NCBI GenBank assembly: GCA_964627445.1
Contig: CAZVJF010000005.1
Coordinates: 186,001 to 250,000 of the forward strand
Origin: Luteibaculum sp964627445
GTDB taxonomy: Bacteria > Bacteroidota > Bacteroidia > Flavobacteriales_D > Luteibaculaceae
DNA: 64,000 bases
Reading direction: 5' to 3'
In this document: positions 16,137-23,836 of the stretch, piece after piece
How positions within the stretch are numbered: the first letter of the stretch is position 1
How the letters are laid out: the number at the start of each line of letters is the position of its first letter
Notes under the pieces: generated by a model
Databases searched by the model: none
Seen by the model: the letters and a program-made list of their open reading frames with translations, nothing else
Told to the model about the DNA's origin: nothing
Made by a program: the position numbers and the translations under genes

Positions 16137-18551
16137 TTAAAGCTTAATAATGCGGTGTGTAGATTGGCCCATACCGCCCGAAACCACGACCAGGTAACTT
16201 CCTGGCTGAAGGGCTGTAAGGGAAATAACTTGTTTTCCTGCTTGCAGTCTGCCGTGCTGCAGCTCCTTCCCTGCTAAATCTAAAATGCGATAGGAACCCG
16301 CAAACTGAGTGGCGATGCGTAGGCTATGGTAGGCCGGATTGGGTTGTAAACTAACCCATGCTGTGTTTGGGTACGCTTTCACCCCCACGGGGCTAATTTG
16401 ATAACAGGCCGATGTATCTGTACAGTTTCCTTGGGTAACCGCCACAGCAAAACGCCCCGAAATATTGGTAGTAAAATTGGCAAACGTAGCATTGGCAATG
16501 GGTTCGAAGCCATTTACACAATCCAACCACTGGTAGCTAGCATCGGAAGCTTGGGCGGTAAGGCTGTTGCCATTTTTCACCACTGCAATATTTACCGGCT
16601 CTACCTCCAACCGAAGTACGGCTATGGAATCGCAATCGTCTTGCACCGCATAGCGCTTTTGGTATACGCCCGTTTCCTGGCGATACACTCCCGCAAAGAG
16701 CACACTATCTCCCTGGCAAATGGTACGGAAAAACTCGTTGCGCTGTACCTGCCCACCGGGATACACGCGAATTACAAAGCTACTATCGCATCCACCTGCG
16801 GTGCTGTAAGTGGCCCCATAGCGCCCCGGAGCGGTAATGGTATTGCCCTGGTACAACAGCGTATCTCCTTCGCATAAGAATGCGGTATCACGCTGAATGA
16901 TTTCATCGATAAAATCTATGGTTAACTCCACGGTGCTGTCGCAGCCTGAAGCACTCTCAAAAACCTCGGTATAGGTACCGCTTTCCCGTATGTCGCGCCC
17001 ATTAAAATCGTACACTTCGCCTGCACAGCGGGTTAAACTCGTTTCAGTCTCAAAGGCAGGACTTAAGGTAAGGCTAAACCCATAGACACTATCGCAGCCT
17101 GCGGCCGTAACCATAGTTACCTGATAATTTCCCGGAAATTTAAACACTTCATTGCCCACGACTAAGCTGTCGCCCTCGCATATGGTCTCTGAGTTCCCGA
17201 GGTTGGTAATTTGGTTTACTACATCCAATTGCAGGGTTATGGCCGAGTCACAGCCTGTACTCGCCATTAGGGTATCGTAGTAGACGCCCGCATTGGTCAG
17301 TGTTTGTCCACCAAAATTATAACTCGCGCCATTGCAGATCTCAGCGGTAAAAAAGGTGTCTTGGATGGGGGCTATGGTCAGTGTATAATCAAAACTACCG
17401 GGACAAGAACCGGATGTCGTACGCGTAACCAAGTAGGTACCGATGTTACTATTGGTTGGATTGACCACCCCAGAAACCGGATCCAAATCCAAACCGTTAG
17501 GCTGTGCCGTATAGTTATTTCCTGGATCTCCAATAAGGGTGGGATCTACCGAGTTTCCATTCTCACACAAAATATCGCTGGGATAGGTAAATGCCGCATT
17601 TTCACGGGTCGCCATGCTCAGGGTAATGGTTTCGCAGTTTCCTGGAGTAATGCATCCCCCTTCACCGCGAACGGAATAGGTGGTATTTTCAATAGGGCTC
17701 ACGGTAAAGCGCCCCTCGGGGTTTCTATCGATTTCTGTTCCAGGACATCCTCCCGCATACAGCACCCAGGTTTCTGCCCGGTTCAGTTCTCCCGAAACTA
17801 CGATGGTGGTCGAAGAGTCTGGACACAGTGGATTGTTGGCTACCGCTAAATCGTTAATCACCGGATCGATGCAAGGGCCATCAAAGGTTATAATAAGCTT
17901 GGGTTGCTGGGCCGCTACAGGATTATCTTTACTGGTAAAGCGCTTGGCGTGTTGGTCTTTTGTTTCATCGGCCACCATGATATAGCCATAGCTACTACCG
18001 GGATTATCCAGCCAGCCTTGTACATCATTCACCATGGTAGTATCTTGCCAAGTATAGAATCCCGTATCGTTTACCGTTTGCGTGGCACTGGACGTAATAT
18101 CAAATTCACCACCGGGAGTCCATGCGATGGCGGGATAAAAAGCATGCACCCAAGTGGCATCATCGGTTTGTGGTGTGGTACCCTCGCCTTCCATGTTGGG
18201 TGCATCCGAGTTTCCTTCGCCCCAGTCTCGGGTTAACGTAAAAAGATCTATGGCTACGTCATCCCCTTTTTCCCGATTCAGATACATCTGTAAGGACACG
18301 TCAAGAATGGTAGAACCGGCTGGAATGGCCGAAGCTACATCCCACTGCAAGACAATGCGTCTGCGTTTTTCTGGGTTTTTATTGGGGTCTATATTTCCAA
18401 CAAACAGGTGATTTCCTACTCCGTTACTGGTCTCTCCGGTAGCATCCTGGTAGAGGGTATTGTCTTTGGTGGGAACCAACTCCACGGTACTTTGGCCCAC
18501 AGAGAGAAGGGTTAGGAATGAGAAAATTAAAAAGGGGAAAAATCGCATCAT
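16137..18551 (-). CDS. Secreted DNRLRE-domain protein with T9SS type A sorting domain
   Basis: 804 residues. A signal peptide (MMRFFPFLIFSFLTLLSVGQ) is followed by a DNRLRE-like beta domain (about 25-215; KDNTLYQDA, RRRIVLQWDV, SYGYIMVADE). The middle part (about 370-650) holds five Cys-rich units of the form C-x-G ... G.Y ... GCDS (e.g. ICEGDSL, ASGCDSTVEL). The last 75 residues (VSLQPNPAYHSLRI, YRILDLAGKELQHG, LQPGSYLVVV) are a type A sorting domain, which directs export through the type IX system and anchoring at the surface. It is probably a surface or released adhesin-like protein. It is the only clear T9SS client in the window. Confidence 0.93.
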   Translation of the reverse strand: MMRFFPFLIFSFLTLLSVGQSTVELVPTKDNTLYQDATGETSNGVGNHLFVGNIDPNKNPEKRRRIVLQWDVASAIPAGSTILDVSLQMYLNREKGDDVAIDLFTLTRDWGEGNSDAPNMEGEGTTPQTDDATWVHAFYPAIAWTPGGEFDITSSATQTVNDTGFYTWQDTTMVNDVQGWLDNPGSSYGYIMVADETKDQHAKRFTSKDNPVAAQQPKLIITFDGPCIDPVINDLAVANNPLCPDSSTTIVVSGELNRAETWVLYAGGCPGTEIDRNPEGRFTVSPIENTTYSVRGEGGCITPGNCETITLSMATRENAAFTYPSDILCENGNSVDPTLIGDPGNNYTAQPNGLDLDPVSGVVNPTNSNIGTYLVTRTTSGSCPGSFDYTLTIAPIQDTFFTAEICNGASYNFGGQTLTNAGVYYDTLMASTGCDSAITLQLDVVNQITNLGNSETICEGDSLVVGNEVFKFPGNYQVTMVTAAGCDSVYGFSLTLSPAFETETSLTRCAGEVYDFNGRDIRESGTYTEVFESASGCDSTVELTIDFIDEIIQRDTAFLCEGDTLLYQGNTITAPGRYGATYSTAGGCDSSFVIRVYPGGQVQRNEFFRTICQGDSVLFAGVYRQETGVYQKRYAVQDDCDSIAVLRLEVEPVNIAVVKNGNSLTAQASDASYQWLDCVNGFEPIANATFANFTTNISGRFAVAVTQGNCTDTSACYQISPVGVKAYPNTAWVSLQPNPAYHSLRIATQFAGSYRILDLAGKELQHGRLQAGKQVISLTALQPGSYLVVVSGGMGQSTHRIIKL

Positions 18552-18626
18552 GTCCTTGCCTGGAGATTCTATGGCAAGATATTCAATACCTTGAAACTAA
18601 GCCGACTTTACGGCAACTTCCACAAA

Positions 18627-19700
18627 CTAATTGAGAAACTGCACGATTTGCGCTACGATTTCCTCTCCGGCATTTCCCTTGCCATATAAAGGTTCGGCTG
18701 GAAATTGAGACAACGCCTCGAAGGTTTGCAAGGCCTGGGCAAACTCCGAATTGCTATTGGCCAGGATATTGGCACCACAGGCCAAAAGCTCTACCCACTC
18801 GGTTTGTTCGCGCAAAGTGATGCACGGTTTTTGAAAGAAAAAGGCTTCTTTTTGCAAGCCACCACTATCGGTAACCACCATGTTGCACTGCGAAAGTAGC
18901 TGCACCATTTCCAGGTAGCCTACGGGTGCTATAGTATGCACATCCAGACTTAAATTGGCTTCTGCAATTTTCTTTTTAGTGCGTGGATGCAAGGGCAACA
19001 CCACCGGGTATTTTTGATGCAGTTCGTTTAGCGTTGCAACTACAAAAGCCAGACGCGCAGGGTCGTCTGTATTCTCGGCTCGGTGTACGGTAGCCAACAC
19101 AAAAGGTTTTTCGGGTGTATTGACTGATACGCCTTCTTTGGCCGCTTTTTCCTTGTAAAACAAGGCGGCATCATACATCACATCGCCACTGCGGTGTATA
19201 GTGATATCAAAATTGTCGTAACCCTCGCGTTTTAGGTTGTCCATGGCGGTTTCGGTAGGACAAAACAGTACCGAAGAAATACGGTCGGTGAGGATGCGGT
19301 TCACCTCCTCGGGCATTTTCATGTTAAAGCTGCGCAATCCTGCCTCTACGTGCCCCACAGGGATATGAAGTTTTTTAGCCGCTAAGGCACCTGCTAAGGT
19401 AGAGTTGGTATCGCCATACACCAACAGCATGTCGGGTTCTTCTTTGAGGCATACTTCCTCTATTTTCTCTAGCATGCGGCCTGTCATGGCGCCATGGCCC
19501 AAGCTGTTTATTTCCAGGTTGTACTTGGGCTTGGGAATTTCCATTTCCTCGAAGAAAACATCGCTCATGTTGGCATCAAAGTGCTGGCCGGTGTGCACCA
19601 GCACCTCGGTAATGCCTTCCGTTTTTTCAATGGCACGGCTTACTACGGCCGCCTTTACAAATTGCGGACGTGCACCAACAATGGTTACTATTTTCTTCAT
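18627..19700 (-). CDS. wecB: Non-hydrolysing UDP-N-acetylglucosamine 2-epimerase
   Basis: 357 residues with the WecB pattern: IVTIVGARPQFVKAA at the N-terminus, VHTGQHFDANMSDVFF, VYGDTNSTLAGALAA, VGHVEAGLRSFNMKMPEE, NRILTDRIS, TVHRAENTD and VTDSGGLQKEAFF. It interconverts UDP-GlcNAc and UDP-ManNAc, feeding surface polysaccharide synthesis in the cytoplasm. It lies 11 bp downstream of rny, so it may be cotranscribed with the coiled-coil/zapA/rny genes. No other polysaccharide genes are seen nearby. Confidence 0.95.
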   Translation of the reverse strand: MKKIVTIVGARPQFVKAAVVSRAIEKTEGITEVLVHTGQHFDANMSDVFFEEMEIPKPKYNLEINSLGHGAMTGRMLEKIEEVCLKEEPDMLLVYGDTNSTLAGALAAKKLHIPVGHVEAGLRSFNMKMPEEVNRILTDRISSVLFCPTETAMDNLKREGYDNFDITIHRSGDVMYDAALFYKEKAAKEGVSVNTPEKPFVLATVHRAENTDDPARLAFVVATLNELHQKYPVVLPLHPRTKKKIAEANLSLDVHTIAPVGYLEMVQLLSQCNMVVTDSGGLQKEAFFFQKPCITLREQTEWVELLACGANILANSNSEFAQALQTFEALSQFPAEPLYGKGNAGEEIVAQIVQFLN

Positions 19701-19711
19701 GCAGTTATGGC

Positions 19712-21253
19712 CTATTTCGCGTAGTTAATGGCGCGTTTCTCGCGAATCACGGTCACTTTAACTTGCCCTGGATAGGTCATTTCGTTCTGGATCTTTTGGG
19801 AAATGTCAAAAGAGAGCGTATCGGCCTGGTTGTCGCTTACTTTCTCGCTTTCTACTAAAACGCGAAGCTCACGTCCAGCCTGTATGGCGTACGCCTTCAA
19901 TACTCCGTTGTAGGCTAAGGCCAGTTCCTCCAAATCGCGCAGTCGCTTTATGTAAGACTCTACCACTTCGCGTCTTGCTCCGGGTCTTGCCCCCGAAATA
20001 GCATCGCACACCTGAATGATGGGCGATAATAAAGAGGTCATTTCAATTTCATCGTGGTGGGCACCGATAGCGTTGCACACCTCGGCTTTCTCGCCATACT
20101 TTTCGGCCCACTTCATACCTAAAATGGCGTGTGGAAGTTCGGGCTCGTTGTCGGGCACTTTACCAATATCGTGCAACAGTCCAGCACGCTTGGCAAGCTT
20201 GGTATTAAGGCCCATTTCAGAAGCCATAATGGCACAGAGGTTGGCTACCTCTCTGGAGTGTTGCAATAAGTTTTGTCCGTAAGAAGAACGGTACTTCATA
20301 CGTCCTACCATGCGGGTTAGCTCGGGGTGTAACCCATGTATACCCAGATCAATGCAGGTCCGCTTACCGGTTTCTATAATTTCTTCCTCAATGTTTTTCT
20401 GCGTTTTGCGCACCACTTCTTCAATGCGTGCCGGGTGGATGCGTCCATCCGATACCAATTGGTGTAAGGATAGTCTGGCAATTTCTCTACGCACCGGATC
20501 GAAGCAAGAAAGGATGATGGCCTCGGGCGTATCATCCACAATAATCTCTACTCCAGTAGCCGCCTCTAGCGCTCTAATGTTACGCCCTTCTCTACCAATA
20601 ACGCGACCTTTAATTTCATCGCTGTCGATGTTGAATACCGATACCGAGTTCTCTACCGCATGCTCGGTAGCAACGCGCTGTATGGTTTGCAGTACAATCT
20701 TTTTGGCTTCTTTGTTGGCCGATATTTTGGCCTCTTCCATGGTATCCTGGATAAAAGACATGGCCTCGGTTTTGGCCTCATCGCGCAGGGTTTCCATCAA
20801 CTGCTTCACGGCCTCCTCTTTGGTAAGCCCCGAAACCTGCTCCAACATTTGAATGTTTTTCTGATGCGCTTTTTCTACCTCCTGGGTTTTGCGCTTTAAG
20901 CCGGTAAGCTGGTTTTTAACCTCTTCTTGTTGCTTGGCAAACTCTTTTTCCTTGCGCTTCAGCTCCTCGTAGCGTTGCTTTTGGTTTTCCTCGCGCTTAG
21001 AAATTTTGTCTTCTATGCTTTGCTGCTTGCGATTGCGATCGTTAATGAGCTTTTCGTGCTCTTCTTTGAGGGCCGCAAATTTTTCTTTTGCCTGGATGAT
21101 TTTATCCTTCTTAATCACCTCGGCTTCTTTCTCGGCCTCGGCAATAATGCTCTTTTTGCGGTTTCCTAAAATTACATTGAGGGCTACAACGGCAAGGCCT
21201 GCGCCTACTACCAATCCAGAAATACCTCCAATTAAAATACTCGTTAAATCCAT
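19712..21253 (-). CDS. rny: Ribonuclease Y
   Basis: 513 residues in the standard order: an N-terminal membrane helix (SILIGGISGLVVGAGLAVV), a long charged coiled coil (about 30-200), a KH domain (RVIGREGRNIRALEAATG) and an HD domain (LLHDIGKVPDNEPELPHA, with AIGAHHDE). RNase Y is a membrane-anchored endoribonuclease that starts mRNA decay; the HD metal site performs hydrolysis. Length and start are typical. It lies 44 bp after zapA in an order often seen in Bacteroidetes. Confidence 0.97.
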   Translation of the reverse strand: MDLTSILIGGISGLVVGAGLAVVALNVILGNRKKSIIAEAEKEAEVIKKDKIIQAKEKFAALKEEHEKLINDRNRKQQSIEDKISKREENQKQRYEELKRKEKEFAKQQEEVKNQLTGLKRKTQEVEKAHQKNIQMLEQVSGLTKEEAVKQLMETLRDEAKTEAMSFIQDTMEEAKISANKEAKKIVLQTIQRVATEHAVENSVSVFNIDSDEIKGRVIGREGRNIRALEAATGVEIIVDDTPEAIILSCFDPVRREIARLSLHQLVSDGRIHPARIEEVVRKTQKNIEEEIIETGKRTCIDLGIHGLHPELTRMVGRMKYRSSYGQNLLQHSREVANLCAIMASEMGLNTKLAKRAGLLHDIGKVPDNEPELPHAILGMKWAEKYGEKAEVCNAIGAHHDEIEMTSLLSPIIQVCDAISGARPGARREVVESYIKRLRDLEELALAYNGVLKAYAIQAGRELRVLVESEKVSDNQADTLSFDISQKIQNEMTYPGQVKVTVIREKRAINYAK

Positions 21254-21297
21254 GTTTTTGTTTCTATTTTACATGGCTCAAGAGCAACGCTGGTGGG

Positions 21298-21591
21298 CTA
21301 GATTTCGGTATTCTCCAAATAGAAATCGAGTTTGCTTTCTATTTGCTCCAAACTGTTTTTTGCTTCTGCTATTTCGTCCTGCTTTTTCAGCAACAGGTTT
21401 TGTGTTGCTATTTGCAGGGCCGTCATGGCCAGCAAATCTTGTTTGTCTTTTACCGCATAGTTTTCCTGGAAATCACGAACCATCTCATTGATCTTGTCGG
21501 CCGCAGCACGGATATACGCTTCCTCTTCCACCGATACACTCAGCGGGTAGGTTCTGCCAACAACATTTATTTTAATGGAGAGCTCGCTCAT
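21298..21591 (-). CDS. zapA: Cell division protein ZapA
   Basis: 97 residues. MSELSIKINVVGRTYPLSV, then EEEAYIRAAADKINEMV and KDKQDLLAMTALQIATQNL match ZapA, which binds FtsZ and stabilises the Z ring. The C-terminal half is helical and would form the coiled-coil tetramer. It lies 8 bp after the coiled-coil gene and upstream of rny. Confidence 0.93.
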   Translation of the reverse strand: MSELSIKINVVGRTYPLSVSVEEEAYIRAAADKINEMVRDFQENYAVKDKQDLLAMTALQIATQNLLLKKQDEIAEAKNSLEQIESKLDFYLENTEI

Positions 21592-21599
21592 TCTCTAGG

Positions 21600-21893
21600 C
21601 TACTTATTCAGTAGGGCTATGCATTTATCTATTTCCCGAACCAATTCGTTAATCTTAAGCCGCGCTTCGCGTCTGCCGTTTTCATTTCCACCTGTAAGGG
21701 CTTGGGCAGACTCTACCAGCTCAACTCGTTCTCGCATTAAAGCCAACTCCCTTTCCTTGTTTTGCAGTTCCTGTTTCAGGCTTGCAATTTCGGCCTCCTT
21801 TTCGTTGAGCTCTTCCTTTACAGAAGAGGCGTGCTGTAGCACATACTCCATCTTTTGGTTCAGCCGATAAACGAGGTCAGAAAATTCGCTCAT
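21600..21893 (-). CDS. Small coiled-coil protein upstream of zapA
   Basis: 97 residues, almost wholly heptad-like coiled coil (QHASSVKEELNEKEAEIASL and onward), with a Gly/Asn-rich break (LTGGNENGRR) and a final helix. It is in the position of a ZapB-like or other division-related coiled-coil protein, commonly found before zapA in Bacteroidetes, but I cannot assign a family. I chose ATG 21893 (MSEFSDLVYRL) rather than the upstream 21923 because the latter would start inside the promoter at 21911-21940. Confidence 0.82.
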   Translation of the reverse strand: MSEFSDLVYRLNQKMEYVLQHASSVKEELNEKEAEIASLKQELQNKERELALMRERVELVESAQALTGGNENGRREARLKINELVREIDKCIALLNK

Positions 21894-21910
21894 AGTGCAA
21901 TTATACAACG

Positions 21911-21940
21911 CAAAGCTACCCATATTCGCATTTTGTGCAA
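21911..21940 (-). promoter_or_regulatory. Bacteroidetes-type promoter of the coiled-coil/zapA/rny operon
   Basis: On the - strand TTG (21940-21938), a 19-nt spacer and TAGCTTTG (21918-21911) match the consensus TTG-N19-TAnnTTTG fully. Transcription would start about 7 nt downstream, near 21904, leaving a roughly 10-nt leader before ATG 21893. Confidence 0.78.
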
Positions 21941-22304
21941 GGGAAAATTTGAGTTTAAAATGCGGAGGAAATTTGAAGGGGATTACGGGTTGGAAAAGGG
22001 CTTCTTGCTTTTGTGTGTCCTATGGTTATCACCCCTTCTCGTAGCGAGATCTACAAAATGCTGGTCTGGGATTCTTTTTGGTAGCGTTTATGGATAGCTA
22101 CCTTAAACCGAAATAAAGTAAGTGAATTTGGGAGTAGACCGCTTACTGGTATTTCTCTCAAGTGCTTTTTGATTTCCGGACTAGCCCAAGTTACTTATTT
22201 GGTCCAATAATACTTTATTGTGCCTTTTGCGTTTTCAATTCTTCTTTCCATAAACAAAGATGGAAGAAACACACAAGTATATCTTACATCATATCAATGC
22301 TTTT
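21941..22304. other. Intergenic region with no gene seen
   Basis: About 360 bp between two - strand genes. An imperfect hairpin lies at 22242-22269 (TTCTTTCCAT against ATGGAAGAA) without a T-run in either direction. I found no tRNA or known RNA gene and no coding frame worth reporting. Confidence 0.5.
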
Positions 22305-22772
22305 TTAACGTATACGCTGTTCGATGAACATTTTCAGCTCATGTAACTGTTCCATGCTTCCATAATTTAACAGAATGGGATTTTCATCTTCTTTATCGGT
22401 TAAAATCACCAAGCCTCTGCGTTGGTTACTTCTTGGAACATTTTCAATTAGGTTAAGTGGGTTAAACCTAAACCCTTGCACCTCCATCTTCTGAATACCA
22501 GAAAAATAGATTACTTGGTTAGTTCTAAATAGGAAGAAAAACAATCGTCCAGAGATGATCAAGCGATCCTCACAAACTAGCAGTTCTTTAGACGACAATA
22601 GCGGTCCTAAGAAAACAAAAGAGACACTGGCGAAAAAACCAAACGCCACCGGATTAATTGAGAAGTTCCATAATGCCAAAACAAGGATACTTGAAAGGAA
22701 AAGCACCGACACCACTGCATGCGCAGAAAACGGAGTTTTTAGTTTATATAGTACTCGACCCTGACTATTCAT
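22305..22772 (-). CDS. Hypothetical membrane protein near the RHS remnant
   Basis: 155 residues. Two hydrophobic segments (AVVSVLFLSSILVLALW and AFGFFASVSFVFLGPLL) are followed by a soluble domain (LVCEDRLIISGRLFFFLF, KMEVQGFRFNPLNLI, GLVILTDKEDENPILLNYG) that reads like a small PH-like or bPH domain. I do not recognise a family. It lies at the end of the RHS locus, after an orphan RHS core and its terminator. Membrane proteins in this position are sometimes immunity proteins for a lost or alternative RHS tip, but nothing here proves that. Confidence 0.7.
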   Translation of the reverse strand: MNSQGRVLYKLKTPFSAHAVVSVLFLSSILVLALWNFSINPVAFGFFASVSFVFLGPLLSSKELLVCEDRLIISGRLFFFLFRTNQVIYFSGIQKMEVQGFRFNPLNLIENVPRSNQRRGLVILTDKEDENPILLNYGSMEQLHELKMFIEQRIR

Positions 22773-22826
22773 TGCAACTTACCCTTTCTTTTAGATCAAG
22801 AATATCTACAGTGACCGTTTTCGAGT

Positions 22827-22856
22827 AAAAACAGGCTTTTTCTTTCTTGCCTGTTT
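22827..22856 (-). terminator. Terminator after the orphan RHS core
   Basis: A perfect 8-bp stem (22849-22856 with 22829-22836, AAACAGGC/GCCTGTTT on the - strand) encloses a 12-nt loop, and the - strand continues with T residues. It starts 2 nt after the stop codon of the RHS remnant, so it would end transcription of the whole RHS locus. Confidence 0.7.
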
Positions 22857-22857
22857 G

Positions 22858-23259
22858 CTAATCACCCACTAAACTAGCGTAAAAAGAATAAACAGGGCTA
22901 TTGGCAGCAAACTGATATGGCGATAGGGACTTATAGGCCACCTCTAACGGGTCTCTGCTGTGCCGCCTTCCTAACCTAGCATCATAAATCCTTGCACCGT
23001 AATCCAGAGAATTTCCCACCCCCTTAATTTCATCGTCTTTTTCCATACCGTTAAAGCCATAGCGGTAATTTTCGTTGGTAAAAGAACGCCCGGGCATTGG
23101 CATACCATAGGGGTAATAATCTTGCATGCTGGTTACCGTAACCTGTCCATCGTCTGCTTTGTTGTGATTTACGTTGGCGCTTGCATTACTCAATTTAAGC
23201 CGTTTTAGCGACCTGATCTTATTTCCCAACAACGGACCACCCCGAAAACCTAAGCACAA
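22858..23259 (-). pseudogene. Orphan RHS core fragment without toxin tip
   Basis: A 133-codon frame. Residues about 25-125 match the core of the 3496-aa RHS protein (QDYYPYGMPMPGRSF, YGFNGMEKDDEIKGVGNSLD, RDPLEVAYKSLSPYQF). The end is SPVYSFYASLVGD, where the intact gene has SPIYYKDIDGRK. At DNA level 22895-23134 aligns without gaps to 24541-24780 with 18 mismatches in 240 (92.5%). It lacks any signal peptide, YD repeats or catalytic tip, and one core Trp has become Arg (RRHSRDP). It looks like a displaced 3' end left by tip exchange, and could serve as a recombination donor. Confidence 0.78.
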
Positions 23260-23312
23260 ACAACTGAAATACCACGCCTCGAATCAAAAGTTACTTTTTT
23301 GAATACTATCCA

Positions 23313-23825
23313 TCATTCAGTGTTCCCATAAATGCCAAGGAATCCAAATTCACTCCTTAAGAGATTAACTAAATTCGTATCAGGTTCGTATATTCTGCCA
23401 CTGGATTGTGAAGTGGTAAATTCTCCAAAATTATCTAAACTAATCCAGAATAGAACCTCACCGTCCTTGTAGAAAAAAAACTGTACATATAAAAAAGGGA
23501 AATAACCGTATTTCTTTGGAATCTCATAATTTTTCTGAGTCCTTATATACACTGTATCAGCCTCCACACTAAGCATGTACAAAACATTAACGATTGGGTT
23601 ATGTATCAACACTAACTCACTATCCATCGCTCTTGCTCGGTTACTTGGAGATAAATAATTAAACTCTCCTCCATCGCCCCTATGTAAGACTCTTGGACCT
23701 ATTTTTGCAATACAAACACTGTCAATATCCATGTTTAAGTATTTCTTGACAAATAATTCTTTCGAAGGCTGAGCCTGGCCTATAGTACAAACGGTAATTA
23801 AAGTCAATAAAAAAATGGTTTTCAT
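23313..23825 (-). CDS. Secreted protein, candidate immunity partner of the RHS zincin tip
   Basis: 170 residues starting MKTIFLLTLITVCTIGQAQ, a clear signal peptide, so the mature protein is periplasmic or outside. A GTG at 23837 overlapping the RHS stop is an alternative start, adding four residues. The mature part is rich in aromatic and beta-strand stretches (FPFLYVQFFFYKDGEVLFWI). I recognise no family. Its place directly after the toxin-tip end of the RHS gene, 11 bp away, is the normal position of an immunity gene. An exported immunity protein would fit an effector acting in the periplasm or at the surface. This function is inferred from position only. Confidence 0.72.
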   Translation of the reverse strand: MKTIFLLTLITVCTIGQAQPSKELFVKKYLNMDIDSVCIAKIGPRVLHRGDGGEFNYLSPSNRARAMDSELVLIHNPIVNVLYMLSVEADTVYIRTQKNYEIPKKYGYFPFLYVQFFFYKDGEVLFWISLDNFGEFTTSQSSGRIYEPDTNLVNLLRSEFGFLGIYGNTE

Positions 23826-23836
23826 CGCTTTCTCCA

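Noticed and set aside
22242..22269. Hairpin as a possible terminator
   Set aside because: The stem is imperfect, with a bulge, and no T-run follows on either strand.
21894..22304. Possible 6S RNA or tRNA near zapA
   Set aside because: 6S RNA can lie near zapA in proteobacteria, but I could not trace its long closed-bubble fold or a tRNA cloverleaf here.
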